From JAAYBY01 sp964654125 (lineage in GTDB: Bacteria; Bacillota; Clostridia; Saccharofermentanales; UBA5734): a DNA stretch of 64,000 bases. A program made the translations under genes and the position numbers. Shown here piece after piece: positions 42,240 through 51,067 of the stretch. The notes under the pieces are model-generated. The model was not told the DNA's origin and searched no databases. It saw nothing but the letters and a program-made list of their open reading frames with translations. The stretch is from contig CAZZGG010000002.1 of assembly GCA_964654125.1 (NCBI GenBank), forward strand, positions 1 through 64,000, given 5' to 3'. Every line of letters starts with the position of its first letter. Position 1 is the stretch's first letter.

Positions 42240-43208
42240 ATGCCTATGATTGATCTGCCTCTGGACCAGCTTTACAGCTACCAGGGAAGAAACCCAAAAC
42301 CCGCTGACCATGCCCAATTCTGGGATGATGCCTTAGCTGAGATGCGTGCTGTTGATCCTGCTATCAAGCTTGAACCAGCTTCATTTCAGGTGCCGGGCGC
42401 TGAATGCTTCGACATGTATTTCACTGGTGTGCGCGGTGCCCGCCTTTATGCCAAGTATCTGCGGCCCAAGGGCGCCCTGGACCCTCATCCGGCGATCCTG
42501 CAGTTCCATGGCTATTCCGGCAATAGCGGTTCCTGGCAGGACAAGCTGGCCTATGTGGCCATGGGTTTTTCAGTCTTTGCCTTGGATTCACGCGGCCAAG
42601 GTGGTAAATCCACTGACAGTGGCGGTATGACAGGCACAACCCTGCGTGGTCATTTTATCCGCGGTCTGGAGGATCAGCCGCAAAACCTGCTCATGCGCCA
42701 CAATTTTCTCGACACAGCCCAGCTGGCCAAGATTGTCCTGGAAATGCCCGGGATCGACCCGACCAGGGTTGCTGCCATGGGCGGCTCCCAGGGCGGGGGC
42801 CTGACTGTTGCCTGTGCCGCCTTAGAACCTAGAATCGCCTGCCTGGCCCCCCGCTATCCCTTCCTGTCTGACTACAAAAGGGTCTGGGAAATGGATCTGG
42901 ATCAGGCTGCCTACGATGAGCTGCGCTATTTTTTCCGCATGTTCGACCCCCAGCATAAAAAAGCCGACCTTTACTTTGAACGGCTCGGTTACATAGATAT
43001 CCAGCACCTGGCAGAGAGGATCAGGGGCGAAGTGCTCTGGGCCATCGGCCTGCTGGACACGGTCTGTCCGCCCTCAACCCAGTTTGCTGCCTACAACAAG
43101 ATAACAGCTGCAAAACAGCTGGCCATCTTCCCTGATTTTGGCCATGAGGGATTGCCTGGCTTTGATGATGAGGCCTTCATGTTTTTTTGCCAAAAGTTGC
43201 TTGGTTAA
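42240..43208 (+). CDS. CE7-family acetylxylan esterase / cephalosporin-C deacetylase
   Basis: A 322-residue carbohydrate esterase of standard CE7 length. All family marks are present: RGQ at 118-120 (oxyanion), GGSQGG with nucleophile Ser183, Asp273 in GLLDTVCPP, and His302 in FGHEG. N-terminal DLPLDQLYSYQGRNPKPADHAQFWDD is the family's opening. CE7 enzymes remove acetyl groups from short xylo-oligosaccharides and other small substrates in the cytoplasm, forming hexamers. It is divergent from a GH2 gene, which fits breakdown of acetylated oligosaccharides. GGAGG precedes ATG by 8 nt, and a terminator follows. Confidence 0.93.
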   Translation: MPMIDLPLDQLYSYQGRNPKPADHAQFWDDALAEMRAVDPAIKLEPASFQVPGAECFDMYFTGVRGARLYAKYLRPKGALDPHPAILQFHGYSGNSGSWQDKLAYVAMGFSVFALDSRGQGGKSTDSGGMTGTTLRGHFIRGLEDQPQNLLMRHNFLDTAQLAKIVLEMPGIDPTRVAAMGGSQGGGLTVACAALEPRIACLAPRYPFLSDYKRVWEMDLDQAAYDELRYFFRMFDPQHKKADLYFERLGYIDIQHLAERIRGEVLWAIGLLDTVCPPSTQFAAYNKITAAKQLAIFPDFGHEGLPGFDDEAFMFFCQKLLG

Positions 43209-43242
43209 AAAGGCAGCTGCTCCCAACAAAAAGTCTAGCTTA

Positions 43243-43275
43243 AGGATCACCCGGACCAGGTGATCCTCTTTTTTT
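43243..43275 (+). terminator. Intrinsic terminator after the CE7 esterase
   Basis: A stem of nine pairs (AGGATCACC at 43243-43251 with GGTGATCCT at 43259-43267) and a 7-nt loop, followed by CTTTTTTTT. A strong rho-independent terminator. Confidence 0.9.
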
Positions 43276-43311
43276 AACTTAACATCCTGCTGGCCTGGCT
43301 TGCTTTTTTCT

Positions 43312-44658
43312 TCAAGCTCCCATTTGCCTGGCCACCAGCTCCGCTGCCTTGATCAAAGGATAGCCGGCCGGGGAAGCGGTCAGGAGCGGATGGGTGCCGA
43401 TCTGGGTCATGAGCAGGTCATAGACAGTCAAGTGACTCTGGATAGCCAGACCAATGATATTGACCAGTTCACCCAGGCTTTTTCCGCCAATAGCAGCACC
43501 GCCCAGGATGACCCCGCTTTTACAGGAGACAACCAGCTTGACAGTCTGGACATGCGCATCAGCAATCTTGCCGGGGTGACGGTCGACACCGCTAAAAGCA
43601 CCGCTGATAATGTTAAAGCCTTCACTGCGGGCCTGCTTTTCGGTAAGGCCGGCCACGCCAAAGCCTGTGTTGCCGATCGCTGTAAAATAAATACCCACAG
43701 TGCCCCGGAAAATACTGAATGTATCCAGGCCATAGAGATTAAGGCCGGCTATCCTGCCCTCTGTGCAGGCTGTTGAAGCCAGCATGATCCGGCTGAGCTT
43801 GCCAGTGGCAAAATCAACTTTTTCTGCACAATCACCTGCTGCAAATATATCTTTAGCCGACGTGCGCCTGTACTGGTCCGCCTTGATAAATCCATATGGG
43901 TTCAGTTCCAGGCCCATAGCCTGGGCCAGGCTGGTGTTGGGCCGGTAGCCCATGGCCAGGATGACCGCATCGACAGGCAGGATGTTGCCATCGGCCAGCT
44001 GCAGCTGGCTGACTTTTTCCTCACCCAGGATGGCTTGGACCCCAACATTGGTGATCAGTTTAATACCACGCTGGACCAGGAGCTTTTCCGCCTCTGCTGC
44101 AAACTCATCATCAAAAGTCTGCCCTAAAACATGGGGCAGGATCTCAATCAAGGTCACTTCCTTACCGCTCTTTTGCAACTCGTCGGAAACCTCAACCCCG
44201 ATGAAGCCGGCCCCGATCACAGCGACCCGCTGGGCATCTGCCAGCTCCTTTTGCATCTTGTCCAGATATGTTTTACCCTTGGGGATGGTATAGACATTTT
44301 TCAAGTCTGTGCCGGGCAGCCAGGCCGGCAGCACAGGCAAAGAACCCAGGCCCAGGACCAGCTTGTCATAGCCACAAGACCGGCCGCTTTTCAAACTGCA
44401 GATTTTATTTTCCTTGTCGATCGCAGTGACCTCATCGACCAGGATCTCCACACCCAGCTTGAGCAGGCCTTCATCAGGCAGAATATTGTTAGCAGTCGAA
44501 CCCACAGTATCAAAAATATAGGGGATGCCACAAGGAACCAGGACTTTTTCTTCTTGACGGATTACTGTAACCGATTTGTCAGGATAAGCAGACTTGGCAG
44601 TCATGGCGCAGACCAGGCCTGTAGCACTACCACCAACAACAAGGACATCTGTTTTCAC
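43312..44658 (-). CDS. FAD/NAD disulfide oxidoreductase (NADH oxidase / CoA-disulfide reductase family)
   Basis: A 448-residue flavoprotein. The start is GTG 44658, eight bases after GAGGAGG; the ATG at 44703 coincides with the predicted transcription start and is rejected. FAD-binding VLVVGGSATG is followed by the redox Cys43 in LVPCGIPY, the single-Cys motif of NADH oxidase, peroxidase and CoA-disulfide reductases. AVIGAGFIGVEVSDEL binds NAD(P)H and IFAAGDCAEK contacts FAD. The C-terminal dimerisation domain is complete. It probably reduces O2, peroxide or a low-molecular-weight disulfide. It lacks the rhodanese and other modules found on the paralogue at 61696. Confidence 0.88.
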   Translation of the reverse strand: MKTDVLVVGGSATGLVCAMTAKSAYPDKSVTVIRQEEKVLVPCGIPYIFDTVGSTANNILPDEGLLKLGVEILVDEVTAIDKENKICSLKSGRSCGYDKLVLGLGSLPVLPAWLPGTDLKNVYTIPKGKTYLDKMQKELADAQRVAVIGAGFIGVEVSDELQKSGKEVTLIEILPHVLGQTFDDEFAAEAEKLLVQRGIKLITNVGVQAILGEEKVSQLQLADGNILPVDAVILAMGYRPNTSLAQAMGLELNPYGFIKADQYRRTSAKDIFAAGDCAEKVDFATGKLSRIMLASTACTEGRIAGLNLYGLDTFSIFRGTVGIYFTAIGNTGFGVAGLTEKQARSEGFNIISGAFSGVDRHPGKIADAHVQTVKLVVSCKSGVILGGAAIGGKSLGELVNIIGLAIQSHLTVYDLLMTQIGTHPLLTASPAGYPLIKAAELVARQMGA

Positions 44659-44709
44659 GAAAAACGCCTCCTCAGGAAAGATTGGTATCGGGCAAATGCT
44701 CATAAGTTG

Positions 44710-44738
44710 AAGTTAGCACTCCTGCCTGGTGCTGTCAA
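44710..44738 (-). promoter_or_regulatory. Promoter of the NADH-oxidase-family gene
   Basis: On the minus strand a perfect TTGACA (44733-44738) is followed after 17 bases by TAACTT (44710-44715), which has an upstream TGC extension. The predicted start near 44703 supports the GTG start at 44658. Confidence 0.6.
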
Positions 44739-44800
44739 TCTGGTCCTGCTAGAAGTTTTTTGCTTGTTCTGCTTTCTGAAAAGCGGCCTTTGGCAAAGTG

Positions 44801-44809
44801 TGTTAAAAT
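44801..44809 (+). promoter_or_regulatory. Extended -10 of the DUF4091 gene
   Basis: TGTTAAAAT (hexamer 44804-44809) is a TGn-extended -10, 42 nt before the ATG at 44851. No -35 is evident. Confidence 0.4.
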
Positions 44810-44850
44810 CAAGCTGGTTTTACAACAAAATAAGACGAGGTGACAATATT

Positions 44851-46524
44851 ATGGTTAAGCTCAAGCTGCTCAGCTCATTAGCCAAGGTTTTTGCGGATGA
44901 GGAGCCTTTGGAGTATCTGGAGACAGGCAGATTTAGCGGGTTTCAAAATGAGGTCATTTCTTTCCAGTTGGCCCTGGGCAACATGAGGCAGGGCTGGCAT
45001 GCCGGTGATTTTATTTTCACAGTTGAATCACCGCTTTTGCCGATCACCCGCCAGTACCTGGTCCAGCAGGTGCCAGTGGGCCTGGCCGCCTTCACCGATG
45101 CAGACAAAAACTATCTGCGCAGCCAGCCTGGTCTTTTTCCTGATCTTTTAACAGTTTATGACAGCAGCCCGATCCGCATCCATGCCGGTCACTGGCAGTC
45201 CATCTGGCTGGACATCAGTCCCAGTGCCGATACAGCTGCCGGCAGCTACCCGATCAAGTTTCTGGTCCAGGATAGCCAGGGCCAGCTGCTGGCCAGTCGT
45301 GAGACTGAAGTTGAGATCCTAGCCGGTTTTTTGCCGGAGCAAAAACTGCGTTACACCCAATGGTTTCACACTGACTGCCTGGCCCATTACTATGGCCTAG
45401 AAGTCTTTTCCGACCAGCACTGGGCTGTCATAGAAAACTTTATGCGTATGGCTACCCAGCACGGCCTCAATATGATCTTGACTCCCATCTTCACACCCCC
45501 GCTCGATACCAAGGTGGGCGGTGAACGCCTGACCACCCAGCTGGTCGATGTCAATCTAACGGGCGGCCTTTATTCTTTTGATTTCACAAAACTGGCCAAG
45601 TGGGTCAGGCTGGCTCAGGACTGTGGCTATAAATACTTTGAGATGGCCCATCTTTTCACCCAGTGGGGCGCCAAATTTGCCCCCAAGATCATGGCCAGTG
45701 TGGATGGCCAGTACCAGCAACTGTTCGGTTGGCAGACCAAAGCAACCAGCCCAGCATACAAGGAATTTTTAGCCAGCTTCCTGGTTAAGCTGACAGAAGA
45801 ACTGGTCAGACTGGGCATTGACAAGTTAACTTATTTTCATATCTCCGATGAACCAGCCCTAGAATTTCTAGATGACTACCGGGCTGCCAAGGCTCTGGTC
45901 GAACCTTATATCAAGGGCTATCCTATCATTGATGCCCTGTCCAGCTTTGAGTTTTATCAAACCGGCGCTCTGACAAAGCCTATCCCGGGCAATAACCATA
46001 TGGAGCCTTTTTTGGAGGCACAAGTGCCAGGCCTTTGGACTTACTATTGCATTTCCCAGTACAGGGAGGTCAGCAATCAGTTCATCGCCATGCCTTCGGC
46101 TCGCAACAGGATTCTAGCCGCCCAGCTGTACAAATATGACATTGAAGGTTTTTTGCACTGGGGTTACAACTACTACAACAACCAGTATTCAACCAAAAGC
46201 GTCAATCCCTATGCCACTACAGATGCAGAAGGCTTTGTTCCCGGCGGTGACGCTTTTACTGTCTACCCGGGAGCGCAAGGCCAGCCCGAGCCTTCCATCA
46301 GGCTCAAGGTGAAGCGGCAGGCCCTAGAGGACCTGCGGGCTTTCCAGTTGCTGGAAAGCTTAACCAGCAAGGACTATGTCTTGGGCCTGATGGAAGCAGG
46401 CCTGGCCGGCCCACTGACTTTTTCTTCTTATCCCAAATCGGATTTTTATATCCTGGATTTAAGAAGACGGGTCAATCAGGCCATCTTGCAACATCAAGCG
46501 GCTGCCAGCAGCCAGCTGAGCTGA
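44851..46524 (+). CDS. DUF4091 glycosidase-like protein
   Basis: A 557-residue protein starting at ATG 44851 with AGGTGA seven bases upstream. The frame is open back to 44131, but that part overlaps the oxidoreductase on the other strand. The first 160 residues form two beta-domains (for example SIWLDISPSADTAAGSYPIKF). The catalytic barrel contains KLRYTQWFHTDCLAHYYG, TYFHISDEPALEF (a Glu/Asp pair), and GFLHWGYNYYNNQYS with VNPYATTDAEGFVPGGDAFTVYPG, the signature of DUF4091. These are glycoside-hydrolase-like proteins of unproved specificity. It has no signal peptide. It precedes the sugar operon at 46599 and may act first on the same glycoside. Confidence 0.8.
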   Translation: MVKLKLLSSLAKVFADEEPLEYLETGRFSGFQNEVISFQLALGNMRQGWHAGDFIFTVESPLLPITRQYLVQQVPVGLAAFTDADKNYLRSQPGLFPDLLTVYDSSPIRIHAGHWQSIWLDISPSADTAAGSYPIKFLVQDSQGQLLASRETEVEILAGFLPEQKLRYTQWFHTDCLAHYYGLEVFSDQHWAVIENFMRMATQHGLNMILTPIFTPPLDTKVGGERLTTQLVDVNLTGGLYSFDFTKLAKWVRLAQDCGYKYFEMAHLFTQWGAKFAPKIMASVDGQYQQLFGWQTKATSPAYKEFLASFLVKLTEELVRLGIDKLTYFHISDEPALEFLDDYRAAKALVEPYIKGYPIIDALSSFEFYQTGALTKPIPGNNHMEPFLEAQVPGLWTYYCISQYREVSNQFIAMPSARNRILAAQLYKYDIEGFLHWGYNYYNNQYSTKSVNPYATTDAEGFVPGGDAFTVYPGAQGQPEPSIRLKVKRQALEDLRAFQLLESLTSKDYVLGLMEAGLAGPLTFSSYPKSDFYILDLRRRVNQAILQHQAAASSQLS

Positions 46525-46532
46525 TTGGATCT

Positions 46533-46560
46533 TTGTCTCAAGTGGATAATTGCCTATAAT
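46533..46560 (+). promoter_or_regulatory. Promoter of the 46599-50998 operon
   Basis: TTGTCT (46533-46538) and a perfect TATAAT (46555-46560) are spaced by 16 bases, and the first gene starts at 46599. Confidence 0.68.
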
Positions 46561-46598
46561 AGAAGCAGTAAGCATATAAAATAAAGGAGGCTATTTTT

Positions 46599-47435
46599 GT
46601 GAAAAAAGGTATCAGTATCTGGTCTTTTACCGGCCAGCCCTTAAAAACCTGCTTTGCCCTGGCCCGGCAGTACGGCTATGACGGGGTCGAAGTGGCCCTG
46701 GCTGAAGACGGTGAGATCAATCTCAATTCCAGTAAAGCAGACATGGACCAGGTCAAGGCCTGGGCCAAAGATGCCGGCATCTCACTATTTAGTGTAGCCA
46801 GCGCCCTTTACTGGTCCTATTCGCTCTCGGCCGACAGTGCCGCAGAACGCGCCAAGGCCAAGGAAGTAGTGGCCAAGCAGCTCCAGGTGGCAGCCTGGCT
46901 GGGCTGTGACACAATCCTGGTTATCCCGGGCAGTGTCAAGCGTGGTCTGGATGCAGATGCACCGGTGGTGGCATACGACCTGGCCTATGAACGCTCTCTG
47001 GCAGCCCTCAAGGAACTGGCCCCCCTGGCGGAAGAGCTGGGTGTGGCCATCGGTCTGGAAAATGTCTGGAACCAGTTCCTGCTCTCACCTTTGGAGATGC
47101 GGGACCTGATCGATGCGGTCGGCAGCCCGGCCGTGGGTGCCTACTTTGACGCCGGCAATGTGCTGGCCTTTGGTTATCCCGATCAATGGATCAAGATCTT
47201 GGGCAAGCGCATCCGCAAGGTCCATATCAAGGACTTCAGGACCAGCGTCGGCGGCTTAGGCGGTTTTGTTGATCTTTTAGCTGGCGATGTCGATTTCCCG
47301 GCAGTTATGGCAGCCCTGGCTGAGATCGGCTATGACGACTGGATTACAGCTGAAATGGGTGTCTATCGTAACTGGCCGGAAACAACCTTACAAAACACTT
47401 CAGCTGCCATGGACAAGATCCTGGGCAGGGCATAG
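46599..47435 (+). CDS. Sugar phosphate isomerase/epimerase-like TIM-barrel protein
   Basis: A 278-residue xylose-isomerase-like barrel protein with GTG start and AAAGGAGG eight bases upstream. Metal-ligand positions of the family are present: GLENVWN (Glu), AYFDAGNVL (Asp), KVHIKDF (His, Asp) and ITAEMGV (final Glu). The arrangement resembles 3-epimerases such as UlaE or D-tagatose 3-epimerase. Recent work on the same fold shows that some members act as beta-eliminating lyases on 3-keto-glycosides. As first gene of the operon beside a Gfo/Idh dehydrogenase, either an epimerase or an eliminase role is plausible. Confidence 0.82.
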   Translation: MKKGISIWSFTGQPLKTCFALARQYGYDGVEVALAEDGEINLNSSKADMDQVKAWAKDAGISLFSVASALYWSYSLSADSAAERAKAKEVVAKQLQVAAWLGCDTILVIPGSVKRGLDADAPVVAYDLAYERSLAALKELAPLAEELGVAIGLENVWNQFLLSPLEMRDLIDAVGSPAVGAYFDAGNVLAFGYPDQWIKILGKRIRKVHIKDFRTSVGGLGGFVDLLAGDVDFPAVMAALAEIGYDDWITAEMGVYRNWPETTLQNTSAAMDKILGRA

Positions 47436-47444
47436 GAGAAGAAT

Positions 47445-48455
47445 ATGTTGAATGTGGCAATCCTGGGCTATGGCGGCATCGCCAAGGCCCACCAGGCAGC
47501 ATATGCCAGCCTGGCTAAAAAAGGCGCACCTGTCCGTCTCGTCGCACTTTGCGATACAGATCCGGAGCAATTTACCAAAAATGTCGAAATCAATCTGGGC
47601 CAGGCCGATATATCCGGCACTAGTGAGCTGGCCCTTTATACGGACCTGGACAAGATGCTGGCCGAGCAGGAGCTCGATATCGTTGACATCTGCCTGCCCA
47701 CTTTCTTGCACGCGGAATATGCTGTACAGCTTTTAGAAAAAGGCTACCATGTCCAGTCAGAAAAGCCAATGGCCCGGACCTATCAGCAATGCCAGGCCAT
47801 GCTGGCGGCTGCTCAAAAAAGCGGCAAGCAATTGATGATCGGCCAGTGCCTGCGTTTTTATCCCCAGTATGAATTCATCAAGGAACTGATTGAAAAAGGC
47901 ACCTATGGCAAAGTGATCAGCGCCTTCATGCAAAGATACAGTGGTCCGCCCATCTGGTCCTGGGAAAACTGGTTCATGAATTATGAAAGATCAGGCGGCT
48001 GCCTTTTGGACATGCACATCCATGATCTGGACATGGCCCGCCATCTGTTTGGCGAACCGGAGAGTGTAGCCTGCCGCAGCCAGGATGTCAGGTCCGGCCA
48101 GGATATCGTCTACAGCCAGCTCCATTACCCTGACCTGCAGGTCAGTGCTATTGGCGACTGGTCCCTGGACGGCATCCCCTTCCACCACGGCTACAGGATC
48201 AGTTTTGAAAAGGCTAGCATCATCTTTGACAGCGCGACCGTCATGGTCTACCCCCGCTCCGGTGAGCCTTTCCAGGCTGATCTGGCCTATGAAGAAGGCG
48301 GCATTGAGCGGGAGATCGCCTATTTTGCCGAGATCATCTCCTCCGGCCAGCCTAATCTAAAAAATCCGCCCGAGAGTGCTGCAGCCTCGGTCAAACTGGC
48401 CGAGACCTTGCTGGCAAGCAGCAAAGCAGGCGGCCGGCAGCTGCCCTTTGCCTGA
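47445..48455 (+). CDS. Gfo/Idh/MocA-family oxidoreductase
   Basis: A 336-residue dehydrogenase with AGGAG six bases before ATG. VAILGYGGIAKAHQ binds NAD(P), QSEKPMART holds the EKP motif, and GGCLLDMHIHDLDMARHLFGEP the active-site Asp/His helix. It lies 9 nt after the isomerase. Enzymes of this family in similar operons oxidise C3 of sugars or glycosides to ketones. The substrate is inferred from context only. Confidence 0.88.
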   Translation: MLNVAILGYGGIAKAHQAAYASLAKKGAPVRLVALCDTDPEQFTKNVEINLGQADISGTSELALYTDLDKMLAEQELDIVDICLPTFLHAEYAVQLLEKGYHVQSEKPMARTYQQCQAMLAAAQKSGKQLMIGQCLRFYPQYEFIKELIEKGTYGKVISAFMQRYSGPPIWSWENWFMNYERSGGCLLDMHIHDLDMARHLFGEPESVACRSQDVRSGQDIVYSQLHYPDLQVSAIGDWSLDGIPFHHGYRISFEKASIIFDSATVMVYPRSGEPFQADLAYEEGGIEREIAYFAEIISSGQPNLKNPPESAAASVKLAETLLASSKAGGRQLPFA

Positions 48456-48469
48456 TAAGGAGTAAAAAC

Positions 48470-49297
48470 ATGCAAATTGGAATTATGATCTCTTACCGGG
48501 CCGGCGATGATATTCTAGCCAAGTTCGAGCAGGCCCGCAGCCTGGGCCTGGAAGGCTGCCAGCTGAGCATCTGGGACACCGCAACCTATACTGACGAACA
48601 AGCCGCCCTGATCCTGGACGCCCAGGCCAAAACAGGCCTGGACATCACAGCCCTCTGGGCCGGCTGGAGTGGACCCAAGGAGTGGAATTTTACTGGTGGA
48701 CCTGCCACCCTAGGCTTGGTGCCACCGGCCTACCGCGGCATCCGCCTAGAAGAACTGTTGGCGGCTAGCGCATTCGCCCCCAAGATCAAGGTGACGGACA
48801 TCATCACCCATGTCGGCTTTATCCCGGAAGACCCGGCTGACCCGGATTACAATGGCACTATCACAGCCCTGCGCCATCTGGCTGGGGTCATGCAAAGCCG
48901 CGGCCAGTATTTTCTTTTTGAAACCGGCCAGGAAACCCCGGTCACCATCTTGCGCGCCATTGAAGATATCGGCACAGACAATCTGGGCATCAATTTCGAC
49001 ATGGCCAACCTGCTGCTCTACGGCAAGGCCAATCCGGTTGATGCGCTTGATGTCTTCGGCACTTATGTACGTAATGTCCATTGCAAGGATGGCGAGTACC
49101 CGACTGACGGCAAACACCTGGGGCGGGAAAAAGCTCTGGGCCAGGGCAGGGTTAATCTGCCCCTGATTATTAAAAAGCTCAAAGAACTCGGCTACAATGG
49201 CCCCTTAACTATCGAACGGGAGATCTCTGGCGACGAGCAGATCAGAGATATTAAAGCGGCCCGCCAACTGCTGCTAGAGCTGCTGGCCGAAGACTAA
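48470..49297 (+). CDS. Sugar phosphate isomerase/epimerase-like TIM-barrel protein
   Basis: A 275-residue barrel protein with AAGGAG before ATG. Metal-binding positions are FLFETGQE, GINFDMANLLLYG, VRNVHCKDGEY and LTIEREI. It differs strongly from the first isomerase in the same operon (46599), so the two probably catalyse different steps, for example epimerisation and elimination, or isomerisation of the released keto sugar. The gap to the dehydrogenase is 14 nt. Confidence 0.8.
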   Translation: MQIGIMISYRAGDDILAKFEQARSLGLEGCQLSIWDTATYTDEQAALILDAQAKTGLDITALWAGWSGPKEWNFTGGPATLGLVPPAYRGIRLEELLAASAFAPKIKVTDIITHVGFIPEDPADPDYNGTITALRHLAGVMQSRGQYFLFETGQETPVTILRAIEDIGTDNLGINFDMANLLLYGKANPVDALDVFGTYVRNVHCKDGEYPTDGKHLGREKALGQGRVNLPLIIKKLKELGYNGPLTIEREISGDEQIRDIKAARQLLLELLAED

Positions 49298-49327
49298 AAA
49301 ACATAAGATGCACTAGGAGGTCTGTTT

Positions 49328-50035
49328 ATGCATGTATTGGCTATTGGCTGCCATCCTGACGATCTGGAGATCGCCTGTTTTGGCACATTAAAACGCTGCA
49401 TCCAGCGGGGCGACACGGTCACTATCTGCCATGTGGCCAACGGCTGCCGCGGCCACGTCGTTATTGACCCTGTCACCTTGCGCGAAATGCGCCGCGAAGA
49501 GGCCAGGGCATCTGGCGAGAGCATCGGGGCCAGCAAGGTTGTGACTATGGATGTACCGGACCTGGAGCTCGACAGCAATGACCGCGGCCTGATCACGGCC
49601 ATGACAGAGCTGATCCGTCAGGAAAAACCTGACTTTATCATCACGCACAGCCCCCATGACTATATGCGCGACCATCTGGAAGTGCAAAAGTTAGTTTTTG
49701 ACGCCAGTTTTTCGGCCAGCCTCTGGGACCATAACAACAGGGATGCCGGAGTGGCCGCCATCACACCGCTCTTTTATATGGACACCCTGGCTGGTGTCAA
49801 TTTCCTGCCCACGGAATATGTTGATATTTCGGATGTGATTGAGGACAAGATTGCAGCCCTTGACTGCCACCAGACCCAGATCGCCTGGATGCGTGACCAT
49901 GACAAGATCGACTTTTTGGATTTTGTCAGGACCTGCTCCAAATTCCGCGGCCTGCAGTGCGGGACAGCTTATGCGGAAGGCTTCCAGCTGGCCCAGACCT
50001 GGCCCCGTCTGCCTGTCAAACGTTTTTTACCATGA
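49328..50035 (+). CDS. PIG-L-family N-deacetylase
   Basis: A 235-residue LmbE-like zinc hydrolase. The metal motif GCHPDDLEI (His9, Asp11 or Asp12) is at the N-terminus, and HSPHDYMRDHLEVQKL supplies the second His. AGGAGGT lies 6 nt before ATG. PIG-L enzymes remove N-acetyl groups from GlcNAc-containing compounds such as GlcNAc-inositol, bacillithiol precursors or free GlcNAc derivatives. Placement before a NagB-like gene suggests deacetylation of an amino sugar that is then deaminated. No mycothiol or bacillithiol genes are nearby. Confidence 0.9.
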   Translation: MHVLAIGCHPDDLEIACFGTLKRCIQRGDTVTICHVANGCRGHVVIDPVTLREMRREEARASGESIGASKVVTMDVPDLELDSNDRGLITAMTELIRQEKPDFIITHSPHDYMRDHLEVQKLVFDASFSASLWDHNNRDAGVAAITPLFYMDTLAGVNFLPTEYVDISDVIEDKIAALDCHQTQIAWMRDHDKIDFLDFVRTCSKFRGLQCGTAYAEGFQLAQTWPRLPVKRFLP

Positions 50036-50047
50036 AAGGAGTAAAAC

Positions 50048-50998
50048 ATGAACTATATCAGCACAGTTAAAGGATCCTTACTGGAAACATTTTTGCCGGC
50101 CGGCTGGGACCTGGCCAAGATCGACCAATGTGCCAGCAATCCGCCCGAGTCAATCACAGAGCGCCAGTCCTGGTGGAACAAGGACTTCACTCCCATCGCC
50201 TGTGACAGCGTGGAAGATTTTAATGTCATGATGGGTCATGAAATCGCCCTGACCATCCAACAGGCCCGCACAGATGGTAAACCCCTGGCCATGATTTTGC
50301 CGGTTGGCCCCATGGGCATTTACCGCTGGGCTGTCTTTTTCCTGAAGCAGTGGCAGGTCAACTGTGACCATGTGCATGGTTTTAATATGGACGAGTGGTC
50401 AGACGGCGATGGCAACACCCTGGAACCGGAAAACAGCGGTTCTTTCCAAAATGCCATGGAGAAGGTCTTTTATGGACCCCTGGGTGATTTGACAGTCCCG
50501 GCAGACCAGCGCCACTTTGCCACCAAGGAAGCCTTGCCCCTTTATGCGGAAAAAATTGCTGCCTTAAAAGAGCAAGGTGCCCAGCTGGTCACCATCTTCG
50601 GGATTGGCCGGGTCTGCCACATCGCTTTCTGGGAGCCGCATTTTGCGGCAGAGTTTGACTCTGTTGATGAATGGAAAAAACAGACCCACCGGATCGGGGC
50701 CCAGCTCCATCCTCTGACCATTGAGCAAAATGCCCTGACTTCTTTTAAGAGCCGCACCACTCTGGTGCCCTGCCGGGCCAACACTGTCGGACCGGGCCTT
50801 TTCCTGCAGTCCGACAAGATCATCGGCGGTGCTGACGGCATCTTCGGCCGGGGCATGATGTGGCAGGGCCTGTCACTCTGGATGACCCTGCGTTATGGCC
50901 CGGACACCTGGATACCTTCAACCTTCATGCCGACCCTGGCCGGCAAGCTCTTCTTCCTTAAGGATCTGGCCGGACCCCTCCAGCCTGATGTCAATTAG
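50048..50998 (+). CDS. Glucosamine-6-phosphate isomerase/deaminase-like protein (altered NagB motif)
   Basis: A 316-residue member of the NagB/RpiA superfamily, longer than NagB (about 266). FNMDEWSDGDGN keeps the catalytic Asp of the NMDEY motif. TIFGIGRVCHIAFWEP corresponds to GIG-x-D-G-HIAFNEP: the His and Glu of the active site remain, but the Asp (Asp141 in E. coli NagB) is Val and the Asn is Trp. The phosphate-loop region is less clear. It may deaminate a related, perhaps unphosphorylated or keto, amino sugar. It closes the operon, 12 nt after the PIG-L gene, and is followed by a terminator. Confidence 0.82.
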   Translation: MNYISTVKGSLLETFLPAGWDLAKIDQCASNPPESITERQSWWNKDFTPIACDSVEDFNVMMGHEIALTIQQARTDGKPLAMILPVGPMGIYRWAVFFLKQWQVNCDHVHGFNMDEWSDGDGNTLEPENSGSFQNAMEKVFYGPLGDLTVPADQRHFATKEALPLYAEKIAALKEQGAQLVTIFGIGRVCHIAFWEPHFAAEFDSVDEWKKQTHRIGAQLHPLTIEQNALTSFKSRTTLVPCRANTVGPGLFLQSDKIIGGADGIFGRGMMWQGLSLWMTLRYGPDTWIPSTFMPTLAGKLFFLKDLAGPLQPDVN

Positions 50999-51030
50999 AT
51001 CACAAACAAAGACCTGATCGGCTAAGCAAG

Positions 51031-51067
51031 ACAGCGGCTGCTTTTAGAAACAGCCGCTGTTTGTTTT
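51031..51067. terminator. Bidirectional terminator between convergent operons
   Basis: A perfect 10-bp stem (ACAGCGGCTG, 51031-51040, with 51051-51060) and a 10-nt loop, followed by TTGTTTT on the plus strand. On the minus strand it begins just beyond the URO-D stop at 51066 and is followed by CTTGCTT, so it could serve both genes. Confidence 0.8.

Noticed and set aside
44131..44850. A 240-codon in-frame extension upstream of the DUF4091 protein
   Set aside because: It is antisense to the flavoprotein gene, has no ribosome site and no family resemblance. ATG 44851 has AGGTGA.
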